DNA of 64,000 nucleotides from Paenibacillus sedimenti (GCF_014534655.1 NZ_JACVVD010000001.1:558001-622000); one strand, 5' to 3'. Positions 41,401 to 50,198 are shown, counted from the first letter of the stretch. Notes: generated by a model from the sequence alone, not told the origin. A program made the numbers and translations.

Positions 41401-41886
41401 TTATTTCGGCAGATCAAGTTTCATCGTCCAGGATGTCCCCGACGTCCCAACCTTCGTGAACCCGAATCTTTCATACAAATGCAAAGCAGCGTTGGTGGGG
41501 TCCACGCTCAAGGAGATAGCTTGATATCCGTCGAGTCCAGCCTGTTCGATCAGCCTCCTTAATAGTTGGGATCCAATACCTTGACCTTTCGAGGAAGAGG
41601 AAACAGCGATTTCAATTTCCGGTGTTTGTTCGTCGATAAAACCATATCCCGGCTCATTGGCGGGAAACAGTCGATACCATCCGGCACCAACAGATATTTG
41701 ATCGTCATCAACAGCAATAAACCCTCTATCTCCTGTTCTTCCCCAACCATACAAACAGCGTTTAACTTCCGGCTTACTGAGCAGCTCCTCTCTAGGAGGT
41801 TTGTTAACCGGAATATGAATCATCTCATAAAGCATTTCCCACATGAAATCTACGTCTTCCATTACAATCGGACGAATATTTACCAT
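41401..41886 (-). CDS. GNAT-family N-acetyltransferase
   Basis: The 161-residue protein has a GNAT fold. Strand 4 (PEIEIAVSSSSKGQGIGSQLL) includes the acetyl-CoA pyrophosphate loop (KGQGIGS, Q/R-x-x-G-x-G/A type), and the C-terminal ALHLYERFGFTKVG helix-strand is also present. The substrate is unknown. GAGAGGTGG precedes the ATG. Confidence 0.92.
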   Translation of the reverse strand: MVNIRPIVMEDVDFMWEMLYEMIHIPVNKPPREELLSKPEVKRCLYGWGRTGDRGFIAVDDDQISVGAGWYRLFPANEPGYGFIDEQTPEIEIAVSSSSKGQGIGSQLLRRLIEQAGLDGYQAISLSVDPTNAALHLYERFGFTKVGTSGTSWTMKLDLPK

Positions 41887-42080
41887 AGGATAACCACCTC
41901 TCTCAATTCAGAATTCGCGTTAGCGCATGCATGACCTAACACTTATTAAACATTTTCATGGTTCAATATGAGCATTACGGAGGATTGATATAAATCAGGC
42001 GTCATGGTTTAATAAGGATGACGATAGTGGATTTGGACACAATCTGAAACTATCTCTTTTGTAGAGGAGTCTGAACAAAA

Positions 42081-42368
42081 ATGGGACTATATAATGCAGT
42101 AGAAACAATCGTCAGCAACATGTATGAAGAGTTTCAAAAAAGCTATGAACTTAAGTGCGAGTGCGAGCAATGCAAGGAAGACATTCTTGCTCTCGTTCTA
42201 AATCGTATACCTCCCAAATATACGTCGAGCGATAAGGGACAGCTGTTTATCAAAAGCCTTTATTTAAATCCGCAACTGCAGTCTGATGTCATGAGTGAGC
42301 TTATGCGAGCGGCTCTAATCGTCGAACACAATCAAAACCATGCGAGTGACAAGGTCAAGCAGCATTGA
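42081..42368 (+). CDS. comFB: ComFB-family late competence protein
   Basis: The 95-residue protein matches ComFB in the CECEQCKEDILALVLNRIPP segment, with paired Cys that bind zinc in relatives and the conserved ALNxLPPKY-like motif (here VLNRIPPKYTSSDKGQ). In B. subtilis comFB lies between comFA and comFC; in some bacteria ComFB-like domains bind cyclic dinucleotides. Here it stands alone, so a competence role is uncertain. GAGGAG precedes the ATG. Confidence 0.9.
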   Translation: MGLYNAVETIVSNMYEEFQKSYELKCECEQCKEDILALVLNRIPPKYTSSDKGQLFIKSLYLNPQLQSDVMSELMRAALIVEHNQNHASDKVKQH

Positions 42369-42430
42369 TATTTGCCACAAATATGACACCTATTCGTCCG
42401 AATCGAATAATAAGCGAAGAATTGCCACAG

Positions 42431-42469
42431 AAGTCCGCTAAGAATGCCGTTCTTAGAGGGCTTTTTTTT
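42431..42469 (+). terminator. Terminator after comFB
   Basis: AGTCCGCTAAGAA-TGCCG-TTCTTAGAGGGCT forms an imperfect stem followed by eight T residues. Confidence 0.85.
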
Positions 42470-42492
42470 ATATTATGGACTTGGCGCCTCTC

Positions 42493-43053
42493 CTACGAAG
42501 ACGGATAATAAATCAGCGTCTTACAGACCGCCTTCGTATCAGATAAGTTCGTATACGTATGCGGACGATCTGCCGAGAAGTGTATGGCATCGCCAACGTT
42601 CAGGATGTAGCTTTCCTGGGCGATCGTCAATTCAATTGTACCGGCTACCATTAAAATATACTCTTCGACGCCATTGTTATGGGGATCGGAGGCATGGGTG
42701 CAGCCGGATTCCATCTCAACCGTGTATACTTCGAAGTTTTTTTGCGGATGAAAGGGGAACAGAGGGTAGGCCCGGTACTGCCCATCCTCCTCTTCGAAGG
42801 GGGAGAGCTCCGCAGCCCGGACAACCGTAATTTTCGGTTCGTCGTCTTCAATCAGACTTGTGAATGATATTTGCAGTCCGCTCACGATTTTCCATAGCAC
42901 CGAGATCGTCGGATTCGAATCACCGCGTTCAATTTGCCCCAGCATCGCCTTGCTGACGCCTGTCAGATCGGCGACTTGATCTAGACTTAATCCTCTGGTT
43001 TTGCGTATGTTCAATATCTTTCTGCCTACCATCTTGTGGATCGGTTCGTTCAT
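42493..43053 (-). CDS. XRE-family regulator with C-terminal cupin
   Basis: The 186-residue protein has an N-terminal XRE helix-turn-helix (about 10-65, LSLDQVADLTGVSKAMLGQI) and a C-terminal cupin domain (about 110-180, with GVEEYILMVAGTIELTI and GDAIHFSADRPHTY). Such regulators sense small metabolites through the cupin and often control an adjacent catabolic operon. It is divergent from tdh-kbl, which makes threonine or glycine utilisation its likely target. An AAAGGAGC site precedes the ATG. Confidence 0.92.
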   Translation of the reverse strand: MNEPIHKMVGRKILNIRKTRGLSLDQVADLTGVSKAMLGQIERGDSNPTISVLWKIVSGLQISFTSLIEDDEPKITVVRAAELSPFEEEDGQYRAYPLFPFHPQKNFEVYTVEMESGCTHASDPHNNGVEEYILMVAGTIELTIAQESYILNVGDAIHFSADRPHTYTNLSDTKAVCKTLIYYPSS

Positions 43054-43111
43054 AATGATTGCTCCTTTATTGCTGGATTCCGTTATAAAAAGTCTGTTTA
43101 CAATATAACAT

Positions 43112-43162
43112 ACACTCGTGTAATATCATATACATAGATAGTAAAACGCACAAACGTATAAT
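43112..43162 (+). promoter_or_regulatory. Divergent promoter region of the XRE regulator and tdh-kbl
   Basis: A TATAAT at 43157-43162 lies about 26 bp before the tdh start. Its -35 is weak. ACAC-TC-GTGT (43112-43121) is a short dyad between the two genes and a candidate operator for the XRE-cupin regulator. Confidence 0.3.
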
Positions 43163-43187
43163 ATAGTGCATTTGTAATGGGGGATGT

Positions 43188-44231
43188 ATGATGAGCGCTG
43201 CTATGGTAGGGTTGGTCAAAGAGCACCGAGGACCCGGTGCCACCCTAAAAGAAGTTCCAATTCCGACATGCGGATCGGATGAGGTGCTGGTTAAGATTAA
43301 AGCAACATCAATTTGCGGAACGGACCTGCACATTTATAAATGGGATGCGTGGGCGGAAAAAACAGTTGTAACGCCCAACGTATTCGGACATGAGTTTGCA
43401 GGGATCGTCGTCGAGACCGGAGAACGGGTGACAGGGGTTAAAATCGGAGATCACGTATCCGCTGAAGGGCATATGGTGTGTGGAACTTGTAAAGCATGCC
43501 GAACCGGTAATGCGCATGTATGTCCTCATACAAAAAGCTTTGGAATTACGGCGCCGGGTTGCTTCGCCGAGTATGCGGTTGTGAAGGCCGGCAATATCAT
43601 TCAAAACGATGAGAAATTGCCTTTTGAAATCGCTTGTCTCCAAGACCCGCTTGGCAATGCGGTTCAGACGGTTTTGTCGGGTGATATTGTGGGTAAGTCA
43701 GTTGCGATTATTGGCGTAGGACCAATTGGATTACTGGCGATTAAAGTTGCAAAAGCTTGTGGCGCTGGAACCATCTTTGCTGTTGACATTAATCCGAATC
43801 GCTTGGAGATGGCCGTGCAGATGGGAGCGGATGTAATTATCAACGCTATGGAAGCGCGTACATCTGATGCGTTGCGCGCTTTGACTGACGGTGAGGGCGT
43901 CGACGTGGTTCTTGAAATGTCCGGCAACCCCCAGGCAATCGTGGACGGATTTGAAGCTGCAGCTCATGCAGGGCGAATTTCTTTGCTCGGCATCCCGACG
44001 AGAGAGGTCAGTTTGGACGTGACTAATCATATTATTTTTAAAGGGTTGAAGGTTGAAGGAATAACGGGACGCAAGATGTACGAGACCTGGTACCAGATGA
44101 AAGGTTTGCTGAAACAGAAGCGAATTGATCTTGCATCGGTCATCACGCATAGATTCACGTTAGATCAATACGAGAAAGCTTTTCGATTAATGGATACCGG
44201 TCAATGCGGTAAAATTGTATTTATCCATTAA
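43188..44231 (+). CDS. tdh: L-threonine 3-dehydrogenase
   Basis: The 347-residue zinc MDR enzyme oxidises L-threonine to 2-amino-3-oxobutanoate with NAD. The catalytic zinc site (SICGTDLHIYKWDAW and GHEFAG), the structural-zinc Cys cluster (CGTCKACRTGNAHVC), the Rossmann loop GVGPIGLLAI and the Tdh-specific VEGITGRKMYETWYQMKGLL are all visible. The product feeds directly into the adjacent kbl. Start is ATG 43188 or 43191 after GGGGGATG. Confidence 0.96.
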   Translation: MMSAAMVGLVKEHRGPGATLKEVPIPTCGSDEVLVKIKATSICGTDLHIYKWDAWAEKTVVTPNVFGHEFAGIVVETGERVTGVKIGDHVSAEGHMVCGTCKACRTGNAHVCPHTKSFGITAPGCFAEYAVVKAGNIIQNDEKLPFEIACLQDPLGNAVQTVLSGDIVGKSVAIIGVGPIGLLAIKVAKACGAGTIFAVDINPNRLEMAVQMGADVIINAMEARTSDALRALTDGEGVDVVLEMSGNPQAIVDGFEAAAHAGRISLLGIPTREVSLDVTNHIIFKGLKVEGITGRKMYETWYQMKGLLKQKRIDLASVITHRFTLDQYEKAFRLMDTGQCGKIVFIH

Positions 44232-44249
44232 AATCAGGAGGCGGCTACT

Positions 44250-45428
44250 ATGAACTATTTGAACGATTTGGCTGCGGATATCGATAGCTGGAAACGCGAA
44301 GGGCGATATCGGACGATCAAAGTATGGGAAAGCGGCTCCGATACATGGATGAATCTGAACGGAAGAAAAATTCTCCAGATGTCCTCTAATAACTATTTAG
44401 GATTAACTCATCATCCAGAGCTGAAGAAAGCGGCAATTGAGGCCATTGAAAAATACGGCGTAGGCAGCGGATCGGTCCGGACGATTACAGGGACGCTTGA
44501 TATCCACAATGAACTGGAACTGGAGCTGGCCAAATTCAAAGGCACGGAAGCTGCGCTTGTATTCCAATCCGGCTTCACGACGAATCAAGGCGCACTTTCA
44601 GCGATACTTGGCGCTGATGATGTCGTGATCAGCGACGAATTGAACCATGCGAGTATCATTGACGGGATTCGACTGACCAAGGCGAGCCGTAAAATTTTCG
44701 CCCACAAAGACATGGATCAGCTGGAAGCAGTTCTGAAAGAAACGCAGCATCACCGCAAGCGCGTCGTTGTTACCGACGGTGTGTTCAGTATGGACGGGGA
44801 TATCGCTCCGCTTCCCGATATTGTGCAATTGGCTGAAGCGTACGATGCCATCGTATATGTGGATGATGCCCATGCCAGCGGTGTGTTAGGTACGAACGGC
44901 AAAGGCTCGGCAGATCACTTCGGCCTGCATGGCAGAGTGCACATCCAGATCGGCACCTTATCCAAAGCGATCGGCGCTGTTGGCGGTTATGTGGCCGGCG
45001 CTCAGTTGCTGAAGGAGCATCTCATTCACTCGGCGCGGCCTTTCCTTTTCAGTACGTCGCAAGCGCCGGCGGTTGCAGCGACCTGCTTGGCCGCCATTCA
45101 AGTGCTGAAAGAGAGCTCGGATCTAGTCGCTAAGCTTTGGGACAATGCCAATGGGTTTCGAGCGGATCTGAAGCGGCTAGGCTTCGATACGGGAGCTAGC
45201 GAAACACCGATTATTCCGGTCATTATCGGCGACCCGGCGCAAACGATGCGCTTTTCCGACCGTCTACTGGAGGAAGGCATTTTCGCGCAAGGCATTGTCT
45301 ATCCGACGGTAGCGATGGATAAAGGCCGCGTAAGACTCATCGTGACGGCGCAGCATACGAAGGACGATCTTGCTTTTGCTTTAAACAGCTTGCAGAAGGT
45401 CGGCCGGGAATTTGGGATTATTTCATAA
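44250..45428 (+). CDS. kbl: Glycine C-acetyltransferase (2-amino-3-ketobutyrate CoA ligase)
   Basis: The 392-residue PLP enzyme of the alpha-oxoamine synthase family cleaves 2-amino-3-oxobutanoate with CoA to glycine and acetyl-CoA. Visible features are SSNNYLGLTHHPELK at the N-terminus, the GSGSVRTITGT loop, VDDAHASGVLG with the PLP-binding Asp/His, and the PLP Lys in GTLSKAIGAVGGY. It follows tdh by 18 bp with an AGGAGG site and ends at a strong terminator. Confidence 0.96.
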   Translation: MNYLNDLAADIDSWKREGRYRTIKVWESGSDTWMNLNGRKILQMSSNNYLGLTHHPELKKAAIEAIEKYGVGSGSVRTITGTLDIHNELELELAKFKGTEAALVFQSGFTTNQGALSAILGADDVVISDELNHASIIDGIRLTKASRKIFAHKDMDQLEAVLKETQHHRKRVVVTDGVFSMDGDIAPLPDIVQLAEAYDAIVYVDDAHASGVLGTNGKGSADHFGLHGRVHIQIGTLSKAIGAVGGYVAGAQLLKEHLIHSARPFLFSTSQAPAVAATCLAAIQVLKESSDLVAKLWDNANGFRADLKRLGFDTGASETPIIPVIIGDPAQTMRFSDRLLEEGIFAQGIVYPTVAMDKGRVRLIVTAQHTKDDLAFALNSLQKVGREFGIIS

Positions 45429-45439
45429 TAACGTGCTCA

Positions 45440-45486
45440 GAAGCGCAGTCCATCGGTCTTTCGGCTGATTGGGCTGCGCTTTTTTA
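45440..45486 (+). terminator. Terminator of the tdh-kbl operon
   Basis: AAGCGCAGTCC...GGGCTGCGCTT closes a long hairpin with an inner CGG/CCG-like part and is followed by TTTT. Confidence 0.9.
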
Positions 45487-45495
45487 GGGCCCACC

Positions 45496-45677
45496 GTTCG
45501 TTATTAACGACACTATGGGCGCTAAATCTAGCCAGAAATTCGTAAATTGGGGTATAGAGACCAAGTGGCGCTGATGAACGAACAATGTTCGTTACATAGA
45601 GAACTTTGGTCGCTGAAGCTATGATTTGGTGGTTACCCCAATAAAATAGCGTCAAGCAAGTACTCTAATAACGAACT
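45496..45677. repeat. ~182-bp nested palindromic / tandem repeat element
   Basis: The ends are a perfect 11-bp inverted repeat: GTTCGTTATTA (45496-45506) and TAATAACGAAC (45666-45676). The centre is a 17-bp palindrome AACGAAC-AAT-GTTCGTT (45577-45593). A further perfect 9-bp pair, ATTGGGGTA/TACCCCAAT (45546-45554, 45634-45642), nests between. The element also reads as two degenerate ~91-bp tandem units, each starting GTTCGTTA and containing ACTxTGGxCGCT. It has no ORF. The remainder of the 433-bp gap up to 45861 holds the kbl terminator and nothing else I recognise. Confidence 0.75.
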
Positions 45678-45861
45678 TTGTTCTCAAGAGGAACGTCATT
45701 TACTCACTACCCCGCCGCCACACACGTATCTCAGCTGCCACTCCCATTTACATCCTATAGGAATGAGAGGGCAACAATTCTAAAGCCATCCTGTGATAAA
45801 ACTATATCAAGAAGCACCGAAGAAATTGGGTGCTCTCGAAATTCACTAGGGAGATGATCAT

Positions 45862-46626
45862 GTGAGTAAACTGCAAGGCAAAGTTGCATTAATTACAGGA
45901 GCAAGCCGGGGGATAGGTCGCGCTATCGCGGGGCGGCTGGCAGAAGAGGGTGCATTAGTTGCCGTTCATTACGGGAAAAACCGGGATGCTGCGGAAGAGG
46001 TGGTTCGCGAAATAGAAAAGAATGGCGGAGCTGCTTTCACGATCGGAGCGGATCTTGGATCATTAAGTGGTGTTGAAGCGCTTTACGCGTCATTTTCGGA
46101 GGCGCTGCAAGATCGCACCGGAAGCTCCGACTTCGATATTCTGGTGAACAACGCCGGCATACCGGTATTTGGATCTGTTGAAAATTTGACGGAGTCGTCG
46201 TTTGATGAAGCGATGGCAATCAATGTAAAAGCTCCGTTTTTCTTGATTCAACAAGCTTTACCACGATTGCGGGAGGATGGACGTATTATTAATCTTTCAT
46301 CCGCAGTGACGAGAATAGCCATTCCCGACATTACCGCATACAGCATGACGAAAGGAGCCATTAACACCCTTACGCTCACCTTGGCCAAACAGCTTGGACC
46401 GAGAGGGATTACGGTCAATGCGATCCAACCAGGATTCATTGCCACAGACATGAATGCTGCATTACTGGAAAATCCGGAAGCTCGAAAGTTTGGTGCGGAT
46501 TTTTCGATTTTTGGAAGATGGGGGCAGCCTGCGGATGTAGCGGACATTGCCGCTTTTCTTGCCTCTCCCGACGGCCGCTGGGTAACCGGTCAACTGATCG
46601 ATGCCAGTGGCGGCTCACATCTATAA
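45862..46626 (+). CDS. Short-chain dehydrogenase/reductase (FabG-like)
   Basis: The 254-residue classical SDR has TGASRGIGRAI (cofactor loop), NNAGI, a catalytic Ser in NLSSAVTR, the Tyr-x3-Lys motif in YSMTKGAINTL and IQPGFIATDMN. The HYGKN pattern after strand 2 suggests NADP preference. The GTG start follows AGGGAG. It converges on the gene at 46621, sharing 6 bp at the stops, so it is not part of that operon. The substrate is unknown. Confidence 0.93.
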   Translation: MSKLQGKVALITGASRGIGRAIAGRLAEEGALVAVHYGKNRDAAEEVVREIEKNGGAAFTIGADLGSLSGVEALYASFSEALQDRTGSSDFDILVNNAGIPVFGSVENLTESSFDEAMAINVKAPFFLIQQALPRLREDGRIINLSSAVTRIAIPDITAYSMTKGAINTLTLTLAKQLGPRGITVNAIQPGFIATDMNAALLENPEARKFGADFSIFGRWGQPADVADIAAFLASPDGRWVTGQLIDASGGSHL

Positions 46627-47025
46627 TAGACTCAAGACATACCCGAGAAGACTTCCGAGGACTAAACCGCCTAATACTTCAATCCGATTATGGCCCATGC
46701 TCTCACGCAGCTTTGGGCCATTATTCATCTCTTGAAGCGCATTGATGCGTTCGGCGTGCCGGCCGACATGTCGGCGGAGACCCGTTGCGTCAATGATGAC
46801 GATGAACGTGATCGCTGCCCCCAGGCCGAATAACGCGCTATCAAAGCCCTCGCGAAACCCGATCAGCATGACGGTGGTTGTCATAATCGTCGTGTGATTG
46901 CTGGGAAATCCGCCATTACCGATGCGCGCACGGGCATTCCCATAACGCAATTGATTGATGACGAATTTCAGTATCCCCGCACATAACCAGGCGAGAAAGG
47001 GGGCTATTGCATACATGGCATACAT
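46621..47025 (-). CDS. Divergent PAP2 (YuiD/DUF212-like) membrane phosphatase
   Basis: The 134-residue protein has about four membrane spans. Motifs of the acid phosphatase/vanadium-dependent haloperoxidase-related family are visible: NGGFPSNHTTIMTTTVML, IDATGLRRHVGRHAERIN and RESMGHNRIEVLGGLVLG. In the context of a DPPR-synthase-like enzyme it would suit removal of the 5-phosphate from polyprenyl-phospho-phosphoribose, like mycobacterial Rv3807c (inference). ATG 47025 lies 1 bp after the upstream stop with AGGAG, indicating coupling; an in-frame extension to 47073 is unlikely. Confidence 0.85.
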   Translation of the reverse strand: MYAMYAIAPFLAWLCAGILKFVINQLRYGNARARIGNGGFPSNHTTIMTTTVMLIGFREGFDSALFGLGAAITFIVIIDATGLRRHVGRHAERINALQEMNNGPKLRESMGHNRIEVLGGLVLGSLLGYVLSLL

Positions 47026-47026
47026 C

Positions 47027-48817
47027 TTATTCACTCTCCTGATTGTCACAGTAAAAGGCCTGAGTAAAAGCAAATGTCATAGGGTTTCGGCAGATAGGTT
47101 CCTTGCCCGCCGCGAGCGAATACGCGATTCCCCGTTCTTTTAAATGCACCATAGGGGATATAAATCCGTTCGGGTACACGGTAAGCTGTTTTCCGGTCAG
47201 GGCTGCAAACTGTTCTTGAACTTGCACGCTTTGTTTAATGTGTGTGTGGAATATAGCGTCTGCGGATTTCAACGCATTTGTGCCCATGATGATGAACAAC
47301 AACAAGGCGATTCCTTGAACGAAACGTCGTTGTGACCACATACCCGCCATGGCAACAAGTAACGGTACGAGCCACAATTGGGGTACGTATCTGGCCCACC
47401 ACGGCTCCGGATTAATAAATACAGTCGTTAACAATGCCAAAATGAGTAGAGTCGAGAACGCAGCTGTCCTCGGGCGGAAGATGCACACGAGTACCCACGT
47501 GAAAGCAGATCCGATCAGAATCCATGGCGAAAGAGGGCCAAAACCCGCAACCCGAGTATCGACGTTTACATGCTGAAAGTCTTCCCACGGGATAGGCCAT
47601 AGCATCGCACGGGTAGCGTCCATCGGCGTGATGGCATCTACCGTTTTGGAAGTATACGAGAGCAGGAACGTTTTCAATCGGTTCTCCCCGATAAAATTGT
47701 GCGGAGAATTTAAAGTCATAATATCGATGGCGTTCTTCCCGGTAAGCGGATAAAAAGGATGCCCATAGTTCATGGCGTTAACAACATAGGGGTTCCATCC
47801 GAACACAACGAGACCGACTAACGCGCTGCCCATCAAAACAAGGATGGCGCGAAGCACAGGAGGCCGTTTCCAGGAATGAAAAAGTCTTTTTCCCAATGAC
47901 CAACCGTTCGCACCGTCCTTCCTTAGTTCCAAAACGATCAGAGCAACGACAAGCCATGTGCAAATAAGTCCGGCATAGGCAATTGCCGTGAACTTAATAT
48001 TGACCAGAATAACTACAGCTATTGCAGCTAAAGAAAGAGCTTTACGATCGTGACTCACCGCATAGCAGATGCATGCGCTTATCAACGTAAGCAATAGGCT
48101 GGCAATAGCGCCGTCGTTGTAGTTCGTAAGTAATTGGACAAGCGTCACCGGATTGCAAGCTGCGCATACAGCAAGGAGGAGAGCCATAAGGGGACGGAGG
48201 AAAACCGGCATGATTTGTTTTCGCTCCTGCACCTGCGGTTCATAAAGAGACCAGCATTTCAACAGAGTCCCAAAGGTAGCGCAGAAAGATGCAATCATCA
48301 CAATAAGATTGACAGCTTTTCCTGATTCCAAATGACCGGTAAGCGTATAGATAGCGGCAGCCAGCACCCAGATGCCTTTGGGATAATGATTCACCCAGAG
48401 CGAATCGTGAAACTCAGGCTCGTAGATCGGATTCCAGCCATTATGAATGCTGAAAGCGGCTAACTGGTGATACCCTTGTCCATCGAAGGAAGTATCGTAG
48501 ATAAGCCCCGAACCCCAAACGGCCAATAACAGGATCACGCAGACAGGCAACAGGGTGATCCCAAGTTTGCGCCAAAGAACCCGTTTTACCATCCTCCCCC
48601 ATAGCAAGAGGCATCCTACAATTATTAAGAACACGGTTGATACCGTTAGAGGCTGAAAAGGAAAACGTGCTAGCAGAATCAAATATGCAGAGACATACAA
48701 AATCCCCAGACTTCCCATCAAGCCGAAAGAAACGGCCAGTCCCCATTCAGCCAAGCCGGCTATCAGATTCACGGAACGCGCAGGTTGGGCTGCAGGCGCA
48801 GTGCTAGGATTTGGCAA
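47027..48817 (-). CDS. Polytopic GT-C-like membrane glycosyltransferase candidate
   Basis: The protein is about 596 residues with roughly a dozen membrane spans. A first long extracytoplasmic loop contains acidic residues (IYDTSFDGQGYHQ, about 110) and is followed by NPIYEPEFHDSLWVNHYPKG. This resembles lipid-phospho-sugar-dependent GT-C enzymes, whose catalytic Asp sits in that loop. No cytoplasmic sugar-nucleotide motif is present. Starts at TTG 48823 or 48817 are possible; the latter is better spaced from GGGAG. It overlaps the flippase-like gene upstream and is coupled to the phosphatase downstream, so a sugar donated by polyprenyl phosphate is the natural hypothesis. Confidence 0.7.
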   Translation of the reverse strand: MPNPSTAPAAQPARSVNLIAGLAEWGLAVSFGLMGSLGILYVSAYLILLARFPFQPLTVSTVFLIIVGCLLLWGRMVKRVLWRKLGITLLPVCVILLLAVWGSGLIYDTSFDGQGYHQLAAFSIHNGWNPIYEPEFHDSLWVNHYPKGIWVLAAAIYTLTGHLESGKAVNLIVMIASFCATFGTLLKCWSLYEPQVQERKQIMPVFLRPLMALLLAVCAACNPVTLVQLLTNYNDGAIASLLLTLISACICYAVSHDRKALSLAAIAVVILVNIKFTAIAYAGLICTWLVVALIVLELRKDGANGWSLGKRLFHSWKRPPVLRAILVLMGSALVGLVVFGWNPYVVNAMNYGHPFYPLTGKNAIDIMTLNSPHNFIGENRLKTFLLSYTSKTVDAITPMDATRAMLWPIPWEDFQHVNVDTRVAGFGPLSPWILIGSAFTWVLVCIFRPRTAAFSTLLILALLTTVFINPEPWWARYVPQLWLVPLLVAMAGMWSQRRFVQGIALLLFIIMGTNALKSADAIFHTHIKQSVQVQEQFAALTGKQLTVYPNGFISPMVHLKERGIAYSLAAGKEPICRNPMTFAFTQAFYCDNQESE

Positions 48818-49163
48818 GGACAATCACTCCCATGATAATCATTAACAATCCTCCGATTTTCACCAGTGAAACCGTTTCTTTAAAAAGAAATACTGCCAAT
48901 ATAAACACAATAACATAACCGGCAGCCACCATCGGATAAGCCGCAGACAACTGAAGACGGGTTAAGCCGAATATCCAAAATACAGCTGATAAGCCGTAGC
49001 AAAACAATCCTGCGATGATATAAGGCTGCGTAAACATCGTCAGAAGCTTCGCAAAGAATGAAGTGGCGGCAGCCATATTCAACTTGGTTGCTCCTAGCTT
49101 CATCAGCACCTGCCCGACCGCACCGAGCAAAATCGAAGAAAAGACAAATATGTAAGCCTGCAT
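48804..49163 (-). CDS. Small four-span transporter, SMR/ArnE-like lipid-sugar flippase candidate
   Basis: The 119-residue protein has four membrane spans in the EmrE/EamA half-size fold (SSILLGAVGQVLMKLGATKL near the N-terminus, AAYPMVAAGYVIVFILAVFL in the C-terminal half). ArnE/ArnF and related small proteins flip undecaprenyl-phospho-aminoarabinose. Lying between a polyprenyl-phosphate sugar transferase and a GT-C protein, a flippase role is likely here, but drug efflux cannot be excluded. AAAGGAG supports ATG 49163; the longer frame to 49274 overlaps the upstream gene. Confidence 0.8.
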   Translation of the reverse strand: MQAYIFVFSSILLGAVGQVLMKLGATKLNMAAATSFFAKLLTMFTQPYIIAGLFCYGLSAVFWIFGLTRLQLSAAYPMVAAGYVIVFILAVFLFKETVSLVKIGGLLMIIMGVIVLAKS

Positions 49164-49185
49164 CGGCACAGCTCCTTTCTTGAGA

Positions 49186-50100
49186 TCAACCAAACAAGTG
49201 TAAAATAACGACGACGGAAATACCGAACAAAAGGGCGCAGGACAAGATGCCTTTATCTTCAAAAAGCAGCGCATCGGGCTTTCCGCCTTTGCCCAGAACG
49301 TGAATCAAATACAAATAACGGAAAATGCCGTAAATGACTAGCGGTATCGTCCACATCAAATAGATGGAATGCCCGGACATGAATGTGAACATGGAGTAGC
49401 ACATAATCGCCATCGTCGTGACGATCATGGACATTTGATTCAGCAGCGGCTCCGAATACGAATCAAGCACTTTGCGGTGCGAGCCCTTGTTATTCTGAAG
49501 CAGCAGAAGTTCGTGGCGGCGTTTGCCGATAGCCAGAAATAAAGATAGAAGGAATACACAAAGCAGGAACCACGGTGTGAATATCAAACCGACGACAATA
49601 CCCCCGCAGAGCGCCCGAATGACAAAACCCGAGGCCAAAATCATCAGATCGATAATCACGACATGCTTAAGCTTGATGGAATAAGCGACATTCATGACAA
49701 AGTAAAGAGTAAGCAGCAGCATGAACAAAGGATGCATCGTAAAGGCAACAATCAAGGAACTAACTAATAAGATTGCTCCTACAGTAAGCGCCAGTCCAGG
49801 ATGAAGCGCTCCAGAAGCCATCGGACGCAAGCGTTTTTCAGGATGCAGCCGATCGGCTTCCCGATCCATAAAATCGTTCAAAATATAAACGCATCCCGAT
49901 ACAAAGGAAAAGAGGAAGAAGGCACCTACGCCAAGTTGCCAATTCATGACCTGATCATTATCGACGGAAAAAATAAGTGCGGCGAATACGAGCAAATTTT
50001 TACTCCATTGTTTGGGGCGAAGCTGCAAAAGCAAGAGTTTCACGGTTTCTACAAACGATGTTGAAGTTCTGGCGGGTAACGCATCGCGACTTGGAATCAT
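49186..50100 (-). CDS. UbiA-family polyprenyl-phosphate phosphoribosyltransferase (DPPR synthase-like)
   Basis: The 304-residue protein has eight or nine membrane spans. The first Asp-rich motif is NDFMDREADRLHPEKRLRP, matching the NDxxDxxxD + HPxKRxRP signature of decaprenyl-phosphate phosphoribosyltransferases (Rv3806c type) rather than MenA or UbiA. The second motif region reads YSIKLKHVVIIDLMILASGF. It would transfer 5-phosphoribose from PRPP to polyprenyl phosphate. TTG, ATG and ATG are in frame at 50109, 50106 and 50100; spacing to GGAG favours 50100. It heads a four-gene operon running down to 46621. Confidence 0.88.
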   Translation of the reverse strand: MIPSRDALPARTSTSFVETVKLLLLQLRPKQWSKNLLVFAALIFSVDNDQVMNWQLGVGAFFLFSFVSGCVYILNDFMDREADRLHPEKRLRPMASGALHPGLALTVGAILLVSSLIVAFTMHPLFMLLLTLYFVMNVAYSIKLKHVVIIDLMILASGFVIRALCGGIVVGLIFTPWFLLCVFLLSLFLAIGKRRHELLLLQNNKGSHRKVLDSYSEPLLNQMSMIVTTMAIMCYSMFTFMSGHSIYLMWTIPLVIYGIFRYLYLIHVLGKGGKPDALLFEDKGILSCALLFGISVVVILHLFG

Positions 50101-50198
50101 TTCCATCAACTCCTTTTTTTACACCTTAATTGATATTTGTCATTGCAATATTAATTTTTCACTGATTTATTGTGGTGATTTTGTAAAGGAGTAATAAG

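Noticed and set aside
45862..46626. SDR gene as a DprE2-like partner of the UbiA operon
   Set aside because: It is on the opposite strand, converges on the operon, and its motifs are FabG-like. No DprE1-type FAD oxidase is nearby, so inclusion is not supported.
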